Shown: positions 7,112 through 11,037 of the stretch, piece after piece | How the letters are laid out: every line of letters begins with the position of its first letter | Numbering within the stretch: position 1 is the first letter of the stretch | Source: Anaerolineae bacterium | GTDB lineage: Bacteria > Chloroflexota > Anaerolineae > JAFGEY01 | Assembly: GCA_016929205.1 (NCBI GenBank) | Contig: JAFGJF010000318.1 | Coordinates: forward strand, 1 to 11,037 | Direction of reading: 5' to 3' | Length of the DNA stretch: 11,037 bases | Program-made: the position numbers and the translations under genes | The notes under the pieces: model-generated | The model's input: the letters and a program-made list of their open reading frames with translations, nothing else | Databases searched by the model: none | What the model was told of the DNA's origin: nothing

Positions 7112-8962
7112 ATGACGGAAGGTTTTACGACAAAGGGTGTTGCCGACGGCGTCTGGTACATTCAGGACAGCCGGGGCGGCGTGATGTATTTGGTTGCCGG
7201 GAAAACGCGTGCATTGCTGATCGACACCGGCTGGGGGGAAGGCGATTTACCTGCGCATATCAAGACGTTAACCACGCTGCAGATCCTCGTCGTCAACACG
7301 CATGGGCACCGCGACCATACAACCGGGAACCGGCAGTTTGGCGAGGTTTATATCCATACCGCCGATCTGCCGTTGGTAGAGGAATCTGAGACCCGGCTGA
7401 TTCCGATCTATGACGGGTATGTGTTCGATCTAGGGCAGCGGGACATCCGCGTGATCGGCGTGCCCGGGCATTCGCCAGGCTCGATCTGCTTACTCGACAA
7501 AAAGGGGCGCATTCTGTTTAGCGGTGATTCGCCACGGCCCGGGCCGATCTGGATGCACCTGGAGACATCGCTTACTGTGTATGCATTCCATCGTAGTCTC
7601 TTGCGGCTGCGGACCTTTGCTGGCGATTTCGACGTGATTGCGCCGGCTCACGGCGAACCGCAGCCAGTTGGCTCGCTGCTAGACGACCTGATATCTTGTG
7701 CAGAGGGGATCGTGTCTGGCACGGTGGAAGGACAGCCACAGGAAACGCGTCTTGGCACGGGCCTAATGGCCGAATATGGCTGCGCCAAGATTATGTACCG
7801 GGGCGATCGCGTCCAGTGGAGCTTTGCGGCGATGTTTGGGGATCGTATCGTTTCCCCAGAGGTTCATAACGACCATACCGTGACCTTTCGTGTCAAGGCC
7901 CCCAACGCTGAACGCGTGCTGCTGCAATCCGGGACGATCTTGAACGCGCTCGGGAGCGCAGATATGGCTATGGCTTTCTATGAGAAAGGTGATGATGGAG
8001 TGTGGTCGCTCACCATCGGCCCGCTGCCTCCCGATATCTATGATTACACGTATGTGATAGATGGGGTATCCTCTATCGACAACAGCAATCCTGCTGTGAA
8101 AACCGGCACGATGTCGCCGCAAAGCCTGTTGACCGTGCCCGCCGATGACGGACCAAACTATCACGCGGCGCAAGATGTGCCTCACGGCACGCTGCACCGC
8201 CATTTTTATGCATCCAAGACGCTGGGCGATATACGTGACGTTTATGTCTATACGCCGCCCGGGTATGACGCGGATCCAGAGGCAACGTACCCGGTGCTTT
8301 ATCTGCTGCATGGCGGCGGGGACGATGCCGGGGGTTGGTCGTCGTTGGGCTGCGCGCATTTGATCATGGACAACCTGCTCGCCGAAGGTGCGGATAAACG
8401 ACATCCGGCGGATAAACTACATCCGGCGGATAAACTACATCCGAGAGCAAAGCCGATGATCATCGTCATGCCCTTTGGCCAGGCCGTGCCCCGCAGCGCG
8501 TCGTTTGAAGATTTGCGGACCAAAAATACGCCTCTGTTCGAACAGGATCTGTTTACCGACATTATACCGCTGGTCGAGTCGACCTATCGTATCCAGGCCG
8601 ACCGCGATCATCGGGCGATGGCCGGCCTTTCGATGGGCGGTGGGCAGACCGATCAGATCGGGCTGAATCATCTCGATCAATTCAGTTATATCGGTATCCT
8701 GAGCGCGGGCAGGGGAGATTTTGCGGAAAACCATCCCGACCTCGTCGCCGATGTCGCAGCAACCAATGCCAGGCTCAATCTCTTTTTCCTGGGCTGTGGC
8801 ACGCTGGATGCATTGGCCACCGAAGGGATGGAAAAGACGCACGCACTGCTCACGGAGAAAGGGATCGAGCACGTTTACTGGACGCTTGAAGGTGCGGGAC
8901 ACACCTGGGTGGTGTGGCGGTCGGCGTTATACCACGAGTTGCTGCCTCGGCTGTGGCGGTGA
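7112..8962 (+). CDS. Fusion protein: metallo-beta-lactamase-fold hydrolase + E-set + CE1-type esterase
   Basis: The protein has 616 residues; its ATG is 6 nt after AAAGGAGG (7098-7105). Residues 1-~233 form a metallo-beta-lactamase domain with the metal ligands of the family: THGHRDH (H64, H66, D68, H69), VPGHSPG (H120), FSGDSP (D139) and PAHGEP (H180). Residues ~235-345 (VTFRVKAPNAERVLLQ...DIYDYTYVIDG) look like the immunoglobulin-like E-set/CBM48 module that precedes many CE1 esterases. Residues ~350-616 are an esterase-D/CE1 domain: YLLHGGG (H400), nucleophile GLSMGG (S507), GCGTLD (D566) and GAGHTW (H597), a complete triad. The reading frame is open throughout, with no internal start signal at the boundary. 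CE1 members release acetyl or feruloyl groups; the metallo domain could cleave a thioester, lactone or phosphoester, but its substrate is unknown. Three 18-bp repeats at 8390-8443 add about 18 residues to a loop before the strand PMIIVMPFG. Confidence 0.85.
   Translation: MTEGFTTKGVADGVWYIQDSRGGVMYLVAGKTRALLIDTGWGEGDLPAHIKTLTTLQILVVNTHGHRDHTTGNRQFGEVYIHTADLPLVEESETRLIPIYDGYVFDLGQRDIRVIGVPGHSPGSICLLDKKGRILFSGDSPRPGPIWMHLETSLTVYAFHRSLLRLRTFAGDFDVIAPAHGEPQPVGSLLDDLISCAEGIVSGTVEGQPQETRLGTGLMAEYGCAKIMYRGDRVQWSFAAMFGDRIVSPEVHNDHTVTFRVKAPNAERVLLQSGTILNALGSADMAMAFYEKGDDGVWSLTIGPLPPDIYDYTYVIDGVSSIDNSNPAVKTGTMSPQSLLTVPADDGPNYHAAQDVPHGTLHRHFYASKTLGDIRDVYVYTPPGYDADPEATYPVLYLLHGGGDDAGGWSSLGCAHLIMDNLLAEGADKRHPADKLHPADKLHPRAKPMIIVMPFGQAVPRSASFEDLRTKNTPLFEQDLFTDIIPLVESTYRIQADRDHRAMAGLSMGGGQTDQIGLNHLDQFSYIGILSAGRGDFAENHPDLVADVAATNARLNLFFLGCGTLDALATEGMEKTHALLTEKGIEHVYWTLEGAGHTWVVWRSALYHELLPRLWR
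8390..8443 (+). repeat. Array B: three 18-bp tandem repeats inside the esterase domain
   Basis: The units are GCGGATAAACGACATCCG (8390) and GCGGATAAACTACATCCG (8408 and 8426). Only one base separates the first from the other two. They are in frame and encode ADKRHP, ADKLHP, ADKLHP (residues 427-444), placed between LLAEG and RAKPMIIVMPFG. CE1 relatives normally have a short turn at this place. Rotated by one base, the unit is GGCGGATAAACTACATCC, which matches the array at 4339-4410 in 14 of 18 positions and keeps the same palindromes. Confidence 0.93.
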
Positions 8963-8963
8963 T

Positions 8964-8973
8964 TTTGATCAAA
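8964..8973. promoter_or_regulatory. Short perfect palindrome TTTGATCAAA in the gap before the last gene
   Basis: This is a 10-bp perfect palindrome just after the stop of the fusion gene, in a 46-nt gap. It could be a binding site or chance; it is too short to decide. The rest of the gap holds AAAAGGAG (8992-8999), the ribosome-binding site for the GTG at 9009. Confidence 0.2.
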
Positions 8974-9008
8974 GCACGTCTTTTTGATACGAAAAGGAGT
9001 AGCGAACT

Positions 9009-10994
9009 GTGTCAGAGAACATAACCTCTGTGGAATTGGCATCCGGGAACGAGATTACGCTGCGGCGGCTACGCTGCGAGTACAAAACAAATCCACTGGG
9101 CATTGACGTCCGGAAACCGCGCCTGAGCTGGGTGCTTGCCTCGACGAGGCGTGGTGTGGTACAATCTGCGTACCAGATCCGGGTGATGGGCGGTGGGACT
9201 CAACCACATGAACAGGGTGATCTGTTGTGGGACAGCGACAAGGTGTCCTCAGATCAGTCGATCCACGTGCCGTATGGCGGGGCGGCGCTGCGTTCGGGCC
9301 AGCGCTGTACCTGGCAAGTGCGGGTATGGGATGAGGCGGATCGCGCCTCTGGCTGGAGCGAGACGGCATGGTGGGAGATGGGCTTGCTCGATGTTGGCGA
9401 CTGGCAGGCGGACTGGATTACGCCGGATTGGGACGACGATCCCACGCAATCCCAGCCGGCCCCAATGCTGCGCCGCGCGTTCAAGCTCGAAGGCGCAGTC
9501 AAGGCTGCGCGAGTTTACGTCACCAGCCTGGGTCTGTATGAACTGCAAATCAACGGCCAGCGCGTGGGCGATGGCCAACTCACGCCCGGCTGGACCAGCT
9601 ATGACCATCGCCTGCAGTACCAGGTCTATGACGTGACCGACTTGCTTTGTGAGGGCGATAATGTCCTTGGCTCCGTCCTGGCCGATGGCTGGTATCGGGG
9701 TTGGCTCGGTTTTAGTGGAAATCGAAATACGTATGGTGACCGGTTGGCCCTACTCCTGCAATTGAACGTCACGTACGCGGATGGTCGCCAAGTGGTTATT
9801 ACCAGCGATGGTGACTGGCGTGCGACCACCGGCCCAGTCCGGACGGCCGATCTGTACAACGGCGAGACCTATGACGCCCGTATGGAAAAGCCTGGCTGGG
9901 CATCGCCCGGGTACGATGACCGCGCATGGCAAGGTGTCCGCCGGCTTGACCAGGCCAAGGATAGGCTGGTGGCGCAGGCCGGCCCGCTCGTCAAGCGGCA
10001 GGAAGAGATCCGGCCCGTCCAGATCATCCACACGCCGGCAGGAGAAACGGTCTTTGATCTCGGCCAGAATATGGTGGGCTGGGTGCGTCTGCGCGTGCAG
10101 GGAACAGCGGGAACGACTGTCACCTTGCGCCATGCCGAAGTGCTCGATCAGCAGGGGAACTTTTATACGACCAATCTGCGCGCTGCCAAACAAACCGTCC
10201 AATATACGCTCAAAGGTGGCGCTGGCAACCAGGGCGGCCTGGAAACGTACGAACCACGTTTTACCTTTATGGGTTTCCGTTATGTCGCCGTGGATGGCTT
10301 TCCCGGCGAGCCGGGACTGGACAGTCTGACCGGCGTTGTCGTGCACTCGGAGATTCCTTCGACGGGCACGTTCGAGTGTTCTAATCAAATGATCAACCAA
10401 TTGCAGCACAACATCGTGTGGGGACAAAAGGGCAACTTTGTGGATGTGCCCACCGACTGCCCGCAGCGCGACGAGCGCCTGGGCTGGACGGGGGATGCGC
10501 AGGTATTTATCCGTACGGCCTGTTTTAACCGCGACGTTGCCGGGTTCTTTACCAAGTGGCTGTATGACCTGGCTGCTGAGCAGCATCCCAACGGGGTGGT
10601 GCCGATGGTCATCCCCGACCCGATGGGACGCCCGTCTGCCCAGAGGCGGTCTGGTTTTGCAGGGGGAGGCTCGTCGGCGTGGGCCGACGCCGCGGTGATC
10701 TGCCCTTGGACGATCTATTTGTGCTACGGCGATACGCGTGTCCTGGAGCAGCAGTACGACAGTATGGCAGGTTGGGTCAACTATATGCGCGAGCAGGCGG
10801 GCGACGAATACCTGTGGACCAGCGGCTTTCACTTTGGGGACTGGCTGGATTATCGCGGCCGGGGGCCAATGGCAAGCGCACCGATCACCGACAAGGAATT
10901 GATCGCCACCGCCTTTTTTGCCTATTCCACCGGCTTGCTGCAGCAGGCAGCACAGGTGCTGGGTTCACTACCGGACACTTTTCAAAAATGTTGA
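9009..10994 (+). CDS. GH78 alpha-L-rhamnosidase, truncated at the 3' end (probably inactivated)
   Basis: The GTG start lies 9 nt after AGGAG (8995-8999). The N-terminus RRLRCEYKTNPLGIDVRKPRLSWVL is the classic GH78 opening. Next come the rhamnosidase beta-sandwich domains (AWWEMGLL...ADWITP; FDLGQNMVGWVRL...EPRFTFMGFRYV) and the start of the (alpha/alpha)6 barrel with VPTDCPQRDERLGWTGDAQ. In that motif E489 is the predicted general acid and D496 is conserved. Residues match the family until about G652 (codon at 10962). Then nine unrelated residues (SLPDTFQKC) lead to TGA. Intact members usually run to roughly 900 residues and carry the catalytic-base glutamate in the missing part, so this product should be inactive. 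No other frame restores the family sequence before the window ends. The sequence after the break looks like the end of a mobile element. The enzyme would cut alpha-L-rhamnose from glycans or plant glycosides. It has no signal peptide. Confidence 0.88.
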   Translation: MSENITSVELASGNEITLRRLRCEYKTNPLGIDVRKPRLSWVLASTRRGVVQSAYQIRVMGGGTQPHEQGDLLWDSDKVSSDQSIHVPYGGAALRSGQRCTWQVRVWDEADRASGWSETAWWEMGLLDVGDWQADWITPDWDDDPTQSQPAPMLRRAFKLEGAVKAARVYVTSLGLYELQINGQRVGDGQLTPGWTSYDHRLQYQVYDVTDLLCEGDNVLGSVLADGWYRGWLGFSGNRNTYGDRLALLLQLNVTYADGRQVVITSDGDWRATTGPVRTADLYNGETYDARMEKPGWASPGYDDRAWQGVRRLDQAKDRLVAQAGPLVKRQEEIRPVQIIHTPAGETVFDLGQNMVGWVRLRVQGTAGTTVTLRHAEVLDQQGNFYTTNLRAAKQTVQYTLKGGAGNQGGLETYEPRFTFMGFRYVAVDGFPGEPGLDSLTGVVVHSEIPSTGTFECSNQMINQLQHNIVWGQKGNFVDVPTDCPQRDERLGWTGDAQVFIRTACFNRDVAGFFTKWLYDLAAEQHPNGVVPMVIPDPMGRPSAQRRSGFAGGGSSAWADAAVICPWTIYLCYGDTRVLEQQYDSMAGWVNYMREQAGDEYLWTSGFHFGDWLDYRGRGPMASAPITDKELIATAFFAYSTGLLQQAAQVLGSLPDTFQKC

Positions 10995-11007
10995 CTCATA
11001 GTATGCT
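10979..11007 (+). promoter_or_regulatory. Possible promoter for the gene beyond the right edge
   Basis: TTTTCA (10979-10984) and TATGCT (11002-11007) are separated by exactly 17 nt, and each matches 4 of 6 sigma70 consensus positions. AAGGAG follows 19 nt later. The match is modest, and the call rests mostly on the spacing and position. Confidence 0.3.
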
Positions 11008-11037
11008 CAAGCTCCAACCACAGAGCAAGGAGCATAC
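11001..11037. repeat. 8-bp inverted repeat GTATGCTC / GAGCATAC at the window edge
   Basis: GTATGCTC (11001-11008) and GAGCATAC (11030-11037) are perfect reverse complements separated by 21 nt; the right arm ends at the last base, so the repeat may extend further. In RNA it would pair next to the AAGGAG at 11027-11032 and could limit translation of the following gene, as some transposase genes do. That role is inference. Confidence 0.6.

Larger units (their letters stand above)
10965..11037. mobile_element. Probable left end of an insertion sequence interrupting the GH78 gene (continues past window)
   Basis: From about 10965 the sequence leaves the GH78 family abruptly and becomes AT-richer (the stretch GGACACTTTTCAAAAATG at 10973-10990). 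Within 75 nt it offers a possible promoter, an inverted repeat and a strong AAGGAG (11027-11032) whose start codon would lie just outside the window. This is the layout expected of an IS terminus followed by its transposase gene. The exact boundary, the element family and the target duplication cannot be seen from one end. An alternative is a recombination or assembly junction. Confidence 0.5.

Noticed and set aside
7802..7809. GCGATCGC octamer (HIP1-like)
   Set aside because: I noticed this octamer only here; this is expected by chance in GATC-rich coding sequence.
8980..8996. CTTTT...AAAAG stem before the last gene, as a translation-control hairpin
   Set aside because: It has only five mostly A-T pairs, too weak to support a regulatory claim.
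9750..10832. 360-codon minus-strand open frame across the GH78 gene
   Set aside because: It is a GC-driven shadow of a strongly conserved GH78 sequence, with no family features or ribosome-binding site of its own.

Overview
The window is a dense, all-plus-strand cluster of carbohydrate-active enzymes from a GC-rich bacterium. In order it holds: the 3' end of a GH78-like alpha-L-rhamnosidase (2-865), a small sugar esterase (987-1859), a 913-residue glycoside-hydrolase-like protein with a C-terminal jelly-roll (1843-4584), a GH3 beta-glucosidase-type enzyme with a PA14 insert (4619-7081), a metallo-beta-lactamase/CE1-esterase fusion (7112-8962) and a GH78 alpha-L-rhamnosidase (9009-10994) that breaks off early. 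Two genes start with GTG and every complete gene has a clear Shine-Dalgarno sequence. No protein whose N-terminus is visible has a signal peptide. The gene content and style would fit a saccharolytic Chloroflexota (Anaerolineae-like) or similar soil, sediment or gut fermenter, but this taxonomic guess is inference only.

Genes two to six look like one operon. The spacings are a 17-nt overlap and then gaps of 34, 30 and 46 nt. The only larger gap (866-986) follows the first gene and holds a hairpin or operator-like dyad. Together the products would strip acyl groups (two esterases) and remove rhamnose and beta-linked glucose or xylose from an imported plant-type oligosaccharide or glycoside. 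This would happen in the cytoplasm, because no export signals are seen. Transporter and regulator genes are not in the window.

Two features stand out beyond the enzymes. First, an 18-bp tandem repeat occurs inside two unrelated genes: four copies at 4339-4410 and three copies at 8390-8443. The two unit types agree at 14 of 18 positions and share nested palindromes, but they are read in different reading frames. They therefore look like a dispersed DNA-level repeat that inserts harmlessly in multiples of 18 bp, not a protein motif. Second, the last GH78 gene stops matching its family at about residue 652. It runs into a short unrelated sequence with an inverted repeat, a possible promoter and a strong ribosome-binding site at the window edge, as expected for the left end of an insertion sequence.
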